Of a stretch of DNA of 19,274 nucleotides, positions 6,831-13,581 are shown in pieces. The notes below the pieces were generated by a model. That model was given only the letters and a program-made list of their open reading frames with translations, was not told where the DNA came from and did no database searches. The translations under genes and the position numbers were made by a program. Source of the stretch: DASQPR01 sp035263025 (GTDB lineage Bacteria; Actinomycetota; Actinomycetes; Mycobacteriales; Micromonosporaceae); NCBI GenBank assembly GCA_035263025.1, contig DATFRR010000186.1, positions 1 through 19,274 on the forward strand. The letters run 5' to 3'. The first letter of the stretch is position 1. Every line of letters begins with the position of its first letter.

Positions 6831-8354
6831 CTAGCGGGTGGCTACTAGTTGGACGGCGGCGGTTAGCGCGATCGCGATCACCAGTGCGAGGGCCGCGACG
6901 ACCGCGATGGCGCCCCAGTCGCGGCGTCGGCCCGGCGGCAGGCACCCTTCCGGATGTGCCATCGCCGCGAGTTGGCGCCGCTGAACCAGTACGCGCAGGC
7001 GCAACGGGTACGCATCGCGGCCACCACGCGACAAGTCCAGCGCTAGCTCGGCCTGCGCCCGCTGCAACTGGCGAACCGCGACGGAACCGGGTCGACCGCA
7101 TCGCGCGTACGCATAACGTCGCGCCGCGATCCGTCGCCGTCCGGTGCGCAGCGCCGCCACCTCGCGTGTCGTGATGATGCGCGGATCGCTGAGCGCGACA
7201 AGAGTGCCAAGGTAGACGTCGGCCTCGTGTCCACTCGCCGTACCAATGAACAACGCGACCAGAATGAGCGCGGGCGCCCCCTTGACGATGAGACCGGCGA
7301 GCACACCGAATCCGCCGAAGCCGAACCCCGTCACGAACCATGGCGAGTTCCACACGAAGTGGAACAACCACGCGCCGGCGATGGCGCCCAGCGCGACCAC
7401 GAGCCGGCGCCGCAGCGACCGATTGCGCCGGTGCACCACGTAATACGCCACACCCGCGCCGGCCAGCGCGGAAAAGAGCGTGTGGCTCCACAGACCGCCG
7501 AGGAACCCACGGAGCAGGAACGTCACGATGACCGGTGCCACCCTGTCGCCCCGTCCGGCGATGGCCACCGCGTTGCAGGCGTCGACGAAGTCCTCGACGA
7601 CCTGAAAGCCGAGGCCGACGAACGCACCGTAGACAGCGCCGTCCGCGACGCTGTTGACCTGTCGGCGCGCCACCAGCACGACAACCACCACGCCGAGCGT
7701 CTTCAGGATCTCCTCGAGGGTCGGCGCAATGATCGCCGGACCCCAGGTGACCGCAAACGCAGGCGTAGCAAGCTTCGCGAGGATCGACCGCGCGGCCGAG
7801 TTGCCGGATAGCGCCGTCATCGTCGCGACGACGGCGCCCCACGCCAACGCCGCGGCCACTAATAGCGGTGGCTCGCGCTCGAAGAAGTCGACGCTGCGCG
7901 CGACGATCACAAATGGCACCGCGTAGAGGACAAAGAGCACGGCCGCGGTCGCGGTCGCGACCGGGAAGTGCGCGAACGCCGTCGACGCGATCGCGATGAC
8001 ACGCCACGCACCGACCGCAACCAGCGTGACGAGTAGCCAGAACGCCGGCAGGCGCAGCGAATTGCGGCCGCTGGTCCCCGGCGGCGTGGGCACCACCGCA
8101 CCGCGTGGGTCACGGATGGGCACCGTCGTCGCCTTGCCGACCAAGCCGACCGGCGCGCGATCGCCGCGAACGCGTACTGCGACGCTGGTTTGCGCGGTCC
8201 GGTCGGTTTGCGCGGTCGGGCTGGTTTGCGTCGTCGGCCGCCGGCGATCGTGGGTACCCGGACGCTCCGTCGACGCGACCGATGCCCGACCGATGGGTGC
8301 ACTACTCGCGCCGGTCGTCGCCTCCGTGACGCCGGGACCTGGCTCTGCCGTCAC
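6831..8354 (-). CDS. PrsW-family intramembrane metalloprotease
   Basis: This is a 507-residue polytopic membrane protein starting at a GTG that overlaps the stop of the preceding gene (GTGA, 4 bp), so translation is probably coupled. Residues 1-100 are a Thr/Arg/Pro-rich cytoplasmic tail. About 104-375 hold roughly eight hydrophobic helices. PrsW hallmarks are FEREPP (158-163), the paired glutamates in EEILKTLG (214-221), VGLGFQVVEDF with E254 (246-256), SHTLFSALAGAG with H291 (290-301) and FHFVWN with H332. These Glu and His residues are the presumed metal ligands. Residues 376-478 are a long basic cytoplasmic segment, and a final hydrophobic helix lies at about 481-503, an extension not usual in the short PrsW proteins. 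In Bacillus, PrsW cleaves an anti-sigma factor. No anti-sigma gene is next to this one, so the substrate is unknown. Confidence 0.88.
   Translation of the reverse strand: MTAEPGPGVTEATTGASSAPIGRASVASTERPGTHDRRRPTTQTSPTAQTDRTAQTSVAVRVRGDRAPVGLVGKATTVPIRDPRGAVVPTPPGTSGRNSLRLPAFWLLVTLVAVGAWRVIAIASTAFAHFPVATATAAVLFVLYAVPFVIVARSVDFFEREPPLLVAAALAWGAVVATMTALSGNSAARSILAKLATPAFAVTWGPAIIAPTLEEILKTLGVVVVVLVARRQVNSVADGAVYGAFVGLGFQVVEDFVDACNAVAIAGRGDRVAPVIVTFLLRGFLGGLWSHTLFSALAGAGVAYYVVHRRNRSLRRRLVVALGAIAGAWLFHFVWNSPWFVTGFGFGGFGVLAGLIVKGAPALILVALFIGTASGHEADVYLGTLVALSDPRIITTREVAALRTGRRRIAARRYAYARCGRPGSVAVRQLQRAQAELALDLSRGGRDAYPLRLRVLVQRRQLAAMAHPEGCLPPGRRRDWGAIAVVAALALVIAIALTAAVQLVATR
8187..8230. repeat. 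18-bp tandem repeat inside the protease tail
   Basis: GGTTTGCGCGGTC recurs at 8187 and 8205, with a shortened third copy GGTTTGCG at 8223. In the protein it gives a 6-residue periodic stretch (QTSPTA, QTDRTA, QTSVAV) at about residues 43-60. The repeat likely varies in copy number between strains and affects only the disordered tail. Confidence 0.75.
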
Positions 8355-8914
8355 GATGCCGACCGGAACGAGAGGCTTCGGGTGCTGTCCAGAACCGCCG
8401 GAAGTGCGGCACGGAAGTCCGGCATCGGGCCCGCCGCGGTCACTTCGACCGCCAGTCCGTCCGCGACGAACACGGCATAGCGGCCGAGACGGTTCGGCGA
8501 CTCGTACGTCCCGGCTCGGCCGGCCACACCCTGTGCCGTCGCCACCGACGTTTCGCCGCCAACCACATGCGCACCGCGGATCAATTCGATCTTCGCGCGC
8601 AACCGGGCCGCCGCGCCGCGCAGCGTTCCTCGATACGGCGTGATGACCACCGCGTACCGCACCGAGCCCAACAGCAGCAGTACGGCGCCCTCGTGTGGCC
8701 CTGGTGCGGTGCGGGACACGTCCACCCGTGCGCCGACTGGCGGCCGAAGCGAGACGCCGGCGGCGACCACGTACGCCTCGCTGGCCGAGACCGGGCGGGC
8801 GGCCGGCAGCAGCGCGTTGATGGCGGGCAGGCCGATCCCGATCACGGCCACGGTGGCGAGGACAGCGAGGCTGGCCCACAGGTTACGGAGCAGCCGCCGG
8901 CGTCCGTCGCCCAT
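8351..8914 (-). CDS. Single-pass membrane protein paired with the PrsW-like protease
   Basis: This is a 187-residue protein. A short basic N-terminus (MGDGRRRLLRNLW) precedes one membrane helix at about residues 13-35. The rest is a probable extracytoplasmic alpha/beta domain with GVSLRPPVGARVDVS, LLLLGSVRYAVVITPYRGT, AGRAGTYESPNRLGRYAVFVADG and a final helix ALPAVLDSTRSLSF. This layout resembles small PsbP/LpqN-like actinobacterial surface domains, but I cannot assign a family. Its TGA stop overlaps the GTG of the protease, so the two form an operon and the protein may be a partner or substrate of the protease. The start is supported by TAGCGT-N6-ATG and lacks a ribosome site, which suggests a leaderless transcript. 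Confidence 0.8.
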   Translation of the reverse strand: MGDGRRRLLRNLWASLAVLATVAVIGIGLPAINALLPAARPVSASEAYVVAAGVSLRPPVGARVDVSRTAPGPHEGAVLLLLGSVRYAVVITPYRGTLRGAAARLRAKIELIRGAHVVGGETSVATAQGVAGRAGTYESPNRLGRYAVFVADGLAVEVTAAGPMPDFRAALPAVLDSTRSLSFRSAS

Positions 8915-8920
8915 ACGGCC

Positions 8921-8926
8921 ACGCTA
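8921..8926 (-). promoter_or_regulatory. -10 box for a probable leaderless operon
   Basis: On the minus strand TAGCGT is followed by GGCCGT and the ATG at 8914, the same spacing seen before the lipoprotein and thioesterase genes. Confidence 0.5.
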
Positions 8927-8950
8927 ATCGAGGCCCCGCGACGGTCGGGC

Positions 8951-8991
8951 GGGATCAAGCAAGCTCAGGCAAGCTCGGGATCAGCAAGCTC
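8951..8991. repeat. Short direct repeats (GCAAGCTC) in a divergent promoter region
   Basis: GCAAGCTC occurs at 8959, 8969 and 8984. The first and third copies are preceded by GGGATCA. They lie between the protease operon and the F420-dependent enzyme gene and could be operator half-sites. Confidence 0.5.
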
Positions 8992-9062
8992 GCAAAGACG
9001 GCCGGCCGGCGATCCGGCCAAGACGCCCGGCCGGTTGTTCGGCCCGATCCATCGGTGGCACC

Positions 9063-9458
9063 GTGACTGCCATGACGAGCGCTCTCGATCGGCTGGCCAC
9101 CGCGCAGTACGTGTCGCTGACCACGTACCGGCGGGATGGCACTAGCGTGCCCACGGCGGTGTGGATCGCGGGCGACGGCGAGGCGCTTTACGTCTGGACG
9201 GCCGCCGACACCGGGAAGGTGAAACGGATCCGACGCTGCCCGGACGTCACGGTGGCGCCGAGCGACCCGCGTGGCCGGGTCAGCGGCGACGCGGTCCGCG
9301 CGACCGCGGAGATCTGCGATGCGGCCGGCACCGAACACACGCGCGACCTGCTCCGCCGGAAATACGGCTGGCTCGGGCGGGCGCTCATCCGGCTGAGCCT
9401 CTGGCGGCGCGGCCGCGACGGCACGGTCGGACTACGTCTCACACTTCGCGCGGACTGA
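9063..9458 (+). CDS. PPOX-class F420-dependent oxidoreductase
   Basis: This 131-residue protein has the split-barrel flavin/F420-binding fold of the pyridoxamine 5'-phosphate oxidase-like superfamily. Visible landmarks are YVSLTTYRRDGTSVPTAVWIAG (about 16-37), ALYVWTAADTGKVKRIRRCPDVTVAPSDPRGRV (about 41-73), which holds the cofactor phosphate/deazaflavin contacts, and a C-terminal helix LLRRKYGWLGRALIRLSLW. This combination is typical of the actinobacterial PPOX-class F420-dependent group (the Rv2061-like branch, from memory). The enzyme would use reduced F420 to reduce an unidentified substrate in the cytoplasm. The start may be GTG 9063 or ATG 9072; neither has a strong ribosome site. It stands alone, divergent from the protease operon and followed by a strong terminator. 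Confidence 0.87.
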   Translation: MTAMTSALDRLATAQYVSLTTYRRDGTSVPTAVWIAGDGEALYVWTAADTGKVKRIRRCPDVTVAPSDPRGRVSGDAVRATAEICDAAGTEHTRDLLRRKYGWLGRALIRLSLWRRGRDGTVGLRLTLRAD

Positions 9459-9485
9459 GCGTTCGCGCAGCGTCCACAAATACGA

Positions 9486-9520
9486 CGGCGGCGGTACGCG
9501 AATCTCGCGTACCGCCGCCG
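9486..9520. terminator. Perfect 16-bp stem between convergent genes
   Basis: CGGCGGCGGTACGCGA (9486-9501) pairs perfectly with 9505-9520 around a 3-nt ATC loop. It sits between the F420-dependent enzyme gene and bldC, which converge, so it most likely ends both transcripts. There is no U-run, which is common in actinobacteria. Confidence 0.75.
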
Positions 9521-9530
9521 GAAACCGTTA

Positions 9531-9557
9531 TTGGCACCTTGCGTTGTCGAGTGCCAA
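9531..9557. promoter_or_regulatory. CIRCE-like dyad (HrcA site-like) downstream of bldC
   Basis: TTGGCACCT-N9-GAGTGCCAA has the 9-9-9 layout of the HrcA operator CIRCE (TTAGCACTC-N9-GAGTGCTAA), matching 14 of 18 positions. The strict palindrome is TTGGCAC/GTGCCAA. No chaperone gene is adjacent. It could equally be a second hairpin of the bldC terminator. Confidence 0.35.
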
Positions 9558-9567
9558 ACCCTTACTC

Positions 9568-9777
9568 TCAGTCACCCTGCCGCTGTTGCGGAATCTGGCC
9601 CTGAAGCAGGGCGCGAACCTCGGATTCACGGTAGCGGCGGTGGCCGCCCAAGGTCCGGATTGCACTCAGCTTGCCGGCCTTGGCCCACCGCGTCACCGTC
9701 TTCGGGTCGACGCGGAACATCGACGCCACCTCGGCCGGGGTCAGCAAGGGCTCTGGCTCGTGCGTACGCGATGCCAT
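9568..9777 (-). CDS. bldC: BldC, MerR-like developmental regulator
   Basis: This 69-residue protein is nearly identical in plan to the roughly 68-residue BldC of Streptomyces: PLLTPAEVASMFRVDPKTVTRWAKAGKLSAIRTLGGHRRYRESEV is a complete winged-helix MerR-type DNA-binding domain, followed by a short RALLQGQIPQQR tail. There is no effector or dimerisation domain. In Streptomyces, BldC binds head-to-tail on AT-rich direct repeats and delays sporulation. Orthologues also occur in non-sporulating actinobacteria, so development should not be assumed here. GGAGGAG lies 7 nt before the ATG. The upstream region is unusually AT-rich for this window. The neighbouring order (conserved hypothetical gene, then Leu/Val dehydrogenase) supports orthology. 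Confidence 0.95.
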   Translation of the reverse strand: MASRTHEPEPLLTPAEVASMFRVDPKTVTRWAKAGKLSAIRTLGGHRRYRESEVRALLQGQIPQQRQGD

Positions 9778-9841
9778 TCGGTCACTCCTCCATATATGCC
9801 CATAAACGCGAACCGGGGTCCCATCCGGCTAACGCGCTTCT

Positions 9842-9977
9842 ATGGTCCGGCTAGTCCCCGATGTCCGACATGGTCCGAACGGCTGATCGTGAATGGATGT
9901 ATGGAGGATGAATGTCCGATTTTTCATCATTTTGGGTGGCACATGATGTCTTATTTAGACCGAAAATTACGGTCCGT
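9842..9977. promoter_or_regulatory. Region upstream of bldC with iterated GTCCG motifs and AT-rich patches
   Basis: Variants of ATG(G)TCCG occur at 9842-9849, 9861-9867, 9870-9877 and 9912-9918, with a related CGGTCCG near 9970. GACCG/CGGTC flank AAAATTA as an inverted repeat at about 9958-9974. The stretch ATTTTTCATCATTTT near 9919-9933 is AT-rich and resembles the spaced AT tracts bound by BldC. It may be a regulator-binding region for bldC, for the divergent side, or both. The binding protein is unknown. Confidence 0.4.
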
Positions 9978-10010
9978 GAAACACATGAATACGAAGCGTG
10001 CTCGCCTTAG
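9912..10010 (+). CDS. Possible 32-codon small ORF, low confidence
   Basis: An ATG at 9912 preceded by GGAGG (4 nt spacing) opens a 32-codon reading frame that ends with TAG at 10008-10010. The peptide starts MSDFSSFWVAHDVLFRP and ends EYEACSP, with no signal peptide or repeat. The base composition is much more AT-rich than the neighbouring genes, and codon third positions are not GC-rich, which argues against an ordinary native gene. It would overlap the last 4 bases of the opposing gene. It could be a chance frame in a regulatory region. Confidence 0.2.
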   Translation: MSDFSSFWVAHDVLFRPKITVRETHEYEACSP

Positions 10011-10846
10011 TTGCTTCGTTCGAGCAGCTGCACAGTGCGCCATCTCGCCACAATCTGCTCATATGTCTCAGCGGCGGCGTCCGTCTCACCTCGGGACAAT
10101 GCGGCTAGGCCCGCCGCAACCAGCCCAGGAGAGTCATCCGCCTGCAAATCTTCGTCCGGCAAAAGGTCCACCAGACCGCCGTAGTCGAGCTCGACGATCG
10201 ACCGCGGATGGAACTCCTCGAGCCACCGTGCGCCCTCCTCGACCGCCTCGGTCACGGGTACCGAACCGAGCGCCTTGCGGAGCACGGAGTGCGCGCGATT
10301 GGCTCGGCGACGGGCACGAGAGATCTCCGTACGGTAACGGAGCGTACGCATGCCAGCCTCGAGGGTGAGTTCCCGCTCGGACAGGTCGACGAACACGAAC
10401 CACCGCAGCGGGATGCCCCAGGTGGCGATCTGTTCGTGGACGCGAGGCATGCCGTGTTCGAGGACGCGCGATCCGCTGCGCCAGTCTTCGACGACCGTCT
10501 TGGCGAGACCGGCGAGCTTCGCCGGCACGAATGCGTCGGCGAGCACCGGCGGCACTCCGTCGCGTGCGGTCAACGCGGCCTCGGCGATCCGCACACGCAG
10601 GTTCCACGGGCAGACCAAAAGCGTGTCGTCGGTCTCCAGGACGTACGCGTCCTCGGGCAGATCCGGCAGTCGACTCCAGCCGGCTCCGAGTGCCTCCAAC
10701 ACCGCCGAGCGCTGACGCACCGGACCGTCTACGGTCGCGATCGCGCGGCCTTCCTTGACGTATCGACGCCAGTAGACCTGACGCTCCCGGTCGAAGGCGG
10801 TCAGCGGCTCGTAGATCCGGAGGTACGAGGCGAAGTTGAAGCGCAC
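10007..10846 (-). CDS. Conserved actinobacterial protein of unknown function beside bldC
   Basis: This is a 279-residue soluble protein beginning VRFNFASYLRIYEPLTAF at GTG 10846. The frame stays open to 10990, but the extra 48 residues are Trp/His-rich and lack a family look, so the shorter form is chosen. Features are ETDDTLLVCPWNLRVRIAEAAL (about 70-91), VLADAFVPAKL, an HEQIATWGIPLRWFVFVDLSERELTL block (about 140-165), and a basic helical region ISRARRRANRAHSVLRKAL. The C-terminus is acidic. A gene of this kind sits between the Val/Leu dehydrogenase and bldC in Streptomyces, as I recall, so the association is conserved, but no function is known to me. There is no signal peptide. It ends about 230 bp upstream of bldC on the same strand, so bldC could be partly read through. 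Confidence 0.75.
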   Translation of the reverse strand: MRFNFASYLRIYEPLTAFDRERQVYWRRYVKEGRAIATVDGPVRQRSAVLEALGAGWSRLPDLPEDAYVLETDDTLLVCPWNLRVRIAEAALTARDGVPPVLADAFVPAKLAGLAKTVVEDWRSGSRVLEHGMPRVHEQIATWGIPLRWFVFVDLSERELTLEAGMRTLRYRTEISRARRRANRAHSVLRKALGSVPVTEAVEEGARWLEEFHPRSIVELDYGGLVDLLPDEDLQADDSPGLVAAGLAALSRGETDAAAETYEQIVARWRTVQLLERSN

Positions 10847-11118
10847 AGACGGATCGTGCCACGCAACCAACCGAAACTGCACGACGAACCACTCCAGGAT
10901 CGACGCCAGCCACCGTGACCACGCGGTCGACCAGCATCGGTGACGCGCGGAATGGCACATCGTCGTGTCGTGGGATCCGTGTTGATGCAACGCCGAGACG
11001 TAACCGCACCGGCAACTTGCAGATCGTTTCGATACGCTCCAAGGGAATCGGCACTACCCTGCCGGGGCAATCCCCCGCGCGCCCCACAAGGTGTCGCGCG
11101 AGACTCGAGGAGCGAGGA

Positions 11119-12186
11119 ATGGGCGGCGTATTCGCCAGCGACACAGGTCACGAACAGGTTGTGTTCTGTCAGGACAAACAGTCCGGGCTGCGCGCCATCA
11201 TCGGCATCTACTCGACCGCGCTCGGTCCCGCGCTCGGCGGCACCCGCTTCTACCCGTACGAGTCCGAAGGCGCGGCGCTCCACGACGTACTCGAGTTGTC
11301 CCGCGGCATGGCGTACAAGAACGCAATCACCGGCCTCGACCTCGGTGGCGGCAAGGCGGTCATCTGGGGCGATCCCGAAAAAATCAAGACCGAGGCCCTG
11401 CTGCGCGCGTACGGCCGCATGGTCGAGTCCCTGCACGGGCGCTACTACACCGCATGCGATGTCGGCACGTACGTGCAGGACATGGACGTCATCGCCCGCG
11501 AGACGCGCTATGTGACCGGTCGCAGCGTCGAGCACGGTGGCGCCGGCGACAGTTCGATCCTGACGGCCTGGGGCGTGTTCCAGGGCATGCGTGCTGCCGC
11601 GGAGCATCGCTTCGGCACACCGACGCTCGCCGGCCACCGGGTCGGCATCTCCGGACTCGGCAAGGTCGGCCGCTACTTGACCGGGCACCTGCTCGACGAT
11701 GGCGCCAGTGTGGTCGCGACGGACGTGTCGGAGAAGGCGCTCGCGTGGGCTCGGCAGACGTACCCGCAAGTGGATCTCGTTCCGGACACGGTCGCGCTGA
11801 TCACCTCCGAGATCGATGTCTACGCTCCGTGCGCGCTCGGCGGTGCGCTCAACGACGAGACCGTCCCAGTGCTCCGCGCGAGCATCGTCGCCGGCGCGGC
11901 GAACAACCAGCTGGCCCATCCGGGCATCGACAAACTGCTCGAAGAGCGCGGCATCCTCTACGCGCCCGACTATGTCGTCAATGCCGGTGGCGTCATCCAG
12001 GTCGCCGACGAGATCGAGGGCTTCAACTTCGAGCGCGCGAAGATGCGCGCGACCAAGATCTACGACGCGACTCGGCAACTACTCGAGCTTGCCGCCGCCG
12101 AGGGTGTGCCGCCGGCGGTCGCCGCCGACCGGATGGCCGAGCGCCGGATGGCCGAGGTCGGCCGGTTGCGAGCGATCCGCGTCTGA
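11119..12186 (+). CDS. vdh: Leucine/valine dehydrogenase (Glu/Leu/Phe/Val dehydrogenase family)
   Basis: This 355-residue enzyme oxidatively deaminates branched-chain amino acids with NAD+ in the cytoplasm, giving the keto acids that feed branched-chain fatty acids and energy metabolism. Residues 36-48 (GPALGGTRFYPYE), the lysines K67 (AYKNA) and K79 (DLGGGKAVI) and D114 (TACDVGT) correspond to the substrate/catalytic residues K68, K80 and D115 of Bacillus leucine dehydrogenase. The NAD site is GISGLGKVG (176-184), a GxGxxG Rossmann motif. NNQLAHP and YVVNAGGVIQV are also family hallmarks. The length is normal. GAGGAG lies about 6 nt before ATG 11119. The symbol follows synteny with Streptomyces vdh; leucine or valine preference cannot be told from the sequence. 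It is divergent from the conserved hypothetical gene and probably monocistronic. Confidence 0.94.
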   Translation: MGGVFASDTGHEQVVFCQDKQSGLRAIIGIYSTALGPALGGTRFYPYESEGAALHDVLELSRGMAYKNAITGLDLGGGKAVIWGDPEKIKTEALLRAYGRMVESLHGRYYTACDVGTYVQDMDVIARETRYVTGRSVEHGGAGDSSILTAWGVFQGMRAAAEHRFGTPTLAGHRVGISGLGKVGRYLTGHLLDDGASVVATDVSEKALAWARQTYPQVDLVPDTVALITSEIDVYAPCALGGALNDETVPVLRASIVAGAANNQLAHPGIDKLLEERGILYAPDYVVNAGGVIQVADEIEGFNFERAKMRATKIYDATRQLLELAAAEGVPPAVAADRMAERRMAEVGRLRAIRV

Positions 12187-12392
12187 CGCTTGATCAACGG
12201 AGCCGATACGGCCCGCTGGAATAGATCAACAACGCGTTCATCATCTGCAAATCGCGGTATAGCACGCAAGCCGCGTGCCGTCCGCATTAATCGTGTGGCC
12301 AGGCCCACAGTAAGCACGATAGGCGGCATGCCGAGGTGTCGAACTCGGCCACAGACATGTACCGTATGAGCCACGAGAGATGCCTGACGTCA

Positions 12393-12421
12393 TCGGGGCC
12401 CGCCTCTTAGGGCTGCCCCGA
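12393..12421. repeat. Inverted repeat in the leader region of the DUF3073 gene
   Basis: TCGGGGC (12393-12399) pairs with GCCCCGA (12415-12421) across a 15-nt loop, 25 bp before the DUF3073 start. It could terminate the upstream dehydrogenase transcript or form part of the DUF3073 5' leader. The remaining 12187-12392 interval shows only the small dyad GCCGAG/CTCGGC near 12330-12350 and no gene. Confidence 0.35.
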
Positions 12422-12445
12422 AATTCTGTGCGAGGGGGTCGAGCC

Positions 12446-12673
12446 ATGGGGCGCGGCCGTGCTAAGGCCAAGCAGACAAAGGTGGCCCGGGAGCTTAAAT
12501 ACCACTCCCCCAACACCGACCTCGCCGCGTTGCAGCGCGAGCTTGGCACAGGCAGGTCGAACGAAGAGTTCGACAACCTGGACGAACTCGAAGACGAGAC
12601 CGACGACGACGAATCCGAGGACGACGAGTCCGAGGATGACCTCGCCGCGCGTTGGGGAGTGCCACCGCGCTAA
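12446..12673 (+). CDS. DUF3073 family small acidic protein
   Basis: This is a 75-residue protein. The first 30 residues, starting MGRGRAKAKQTKVAREL and followed by KYHSPNTDLAALQREL, are the strongly conserved DUF3073 signature of actinobacteria. The tail is a run of Asp and Glu (DELEDETDDDESEDD) ending in WGVPPR. The basic head and acidic tail suggest a nucleic-acid or ribosome-associated role, but the function is unknown. GAGGGGG lies about 7 nt before ATG 12446. The gene normally neighbours purM in actinobacteria. Here about 2.3 kb of accessory genes lies between the two. Confidence 0.93.
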   Translation: MGRGRAKAKQTKVARELKYHSPNTDLAALQRELGTGRSNEEFDNLDELEDETDDDESEDDESEDDLAARWGVPPR

Positions 12674-12689
12674 TGACGGACAGTCGCAG

Positions 12690-12720
12690 CGAGCACGCCG
12701 GCCCCGGCCGCGCGTGCTCG
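12690..12720. terminator. Hairpin between convergent genes
   Basis: CGAGCACGC (12690-12698) pairs perfectly with GCGTGCTCG (12712-12720), and the loop contains a further CGG/CCG pairing. It is followed on the plus strand by TAGTGTGTCT. It separates DUF3073 from the hydrolase gene and probably ends both transcripts. Confidence 0.65.
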
Positions 12721-12737
12721 TAGTGTGTCTGCCCGGG

Positions 12738-13529
12738 TCAGGTCAGTCGGTCGCGCAGAAACTGCAGGACACGATCACGCGCCTCGACGGTCGGATGTCC
12801 CGGCTGCTCCACGAGATGACCGGCCAAGACCGAGTGTGAGTTCTTGTGGATCCCGTGCGCGTTACCGGGCGACGAGTCGATCTCGACAGCGATGAAGGCA
12901 TCGCCTAGCTCGCGGCGCAGCATCTCGAAGCGTTCCGCGGGAACCGCCGGATCCTCGCTGAATCGAAGCCCGAGCACTTGGCAATTGCCGTCGCGCGCCC
13001 GCCGCTTTACGACGTCGAAGTCGGCTGGGCTGATGTCGAGGCTGATGCGCCGGCGCGACCCGACCGGTGCGGGGTTGGCCGGCTGACTCAACACCGGCGC
13101 GAGCAAACGGTCGTCGACCGCCATGCCAAGCGCGAAGCCGCCGGTGAAACACATCCCGACCGCGCCGACGCCGCGACCGCCACATTCGGCGTGCGCCGCT
13201 GCTGCGAGGCCACGCAGAAACGCCACCGTCGGTGAGGTGCGGCCGAGCGCGAACATGTGGAACTCGCGGGACACACAGATGCCGAGCACGCTGCCACCCA
13301 TGTAGCCGCCACTCGGTTCGCGGCCCGGAGTGCCGAACAGCGACGGCATGACGACGGTGAACCCCGCGTCGACAACGCGACGGGCGAAGTCGACCACGGC
13401 CGAGTAGAGACCCGGAATCTCGTGAATGACGACCACCGCCGGGCCTTGGCCGCCCCAATAGACGTCGTGGGTGAAGCCGGCGTAGGTCTCGGTGCGTCGG
13501 GTAAAGCCATCGAATTCGGCGGTCGCCAT
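12738..13529 (-). CDS. Dienelactone hydrolase family protein
   Basis: This is a 263-residue alpha/beta-hydrolase. HEIPGLY (36-42) carries the Glu of the dienelactone hydrolase active site. GMCFTGG (125-131) holds the nucleophile Cys127 in the G-x-C-x-G-G elbow that distinguishes this family from serine hydrolases. The probable acid is D193 in RFSEDPAVPAERF and the His is in the HKNSHSVLAGH region (H232 or H238). The original family enzymes open dienelactones in aromatic catabolism, but many actinobacterial members have unknown substrates. GGAGG lies 7 nt before ATG 13529. It is the third same-strand gene after the radical SAM gene and the candidate precursor gene, 105 bp beyond the latter with a hairpin between. 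A link to peptide processing is only a guess. Confidence 0.9.
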   Translation of the reverse strand: MATAEFDGFTRRTETYAGFTHDVYWGGQGPAVVVIHEIPGLYSAVVDFARRVVDAGFTVVMPSLFGTPGREPSGGYMGGSVLGICVSREFHMFALGRTSPTVAFLRGLAAAAHAECGGRGVGAVGMCFTGGFALGMAVDDRLLAPVLSQPANPAPVGSRRRISLDISPADFDVVKRRARDGNCQVLGLRFSEDPAVPAERFEMLRRELGDAFIAVEIDSSPGNAHGIHKNSHSVLAGHLVEQPGHPTVEARDRVLQFLRDRLT

Positions 13530-13581
13530 GCGTCAGCCTCCGTGGGCGGAAGATCCGCTGACCATGTAACCGTTGCGCCCA

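Noticed and set aside
6736..8007. 423-codon minus-strand frame overlapping the protease gene
   Set aside because: Another frame of the same strand carries the PrsW motifs; this one is Arg/Gly-rich noise.
8951..8991. CRISPR-like short repeats
   Set aside because: The units are 8 bp with irregular spacing of 10-15 bp, and no cas genes are present.
10801..12078. 425-codon minus-strand frame across the dehydrogenase
   Set aside because: It is antisense to the dehydrogenase, with its characteristic catalytic lysines and Rossmann motif on the plus strand.
12320..12360. Possible tRNA-like stem with GTGTCGAACTC
   Set aside because: Only one short dyad is present; no acceptor stem or anticodon arm could be drawn.
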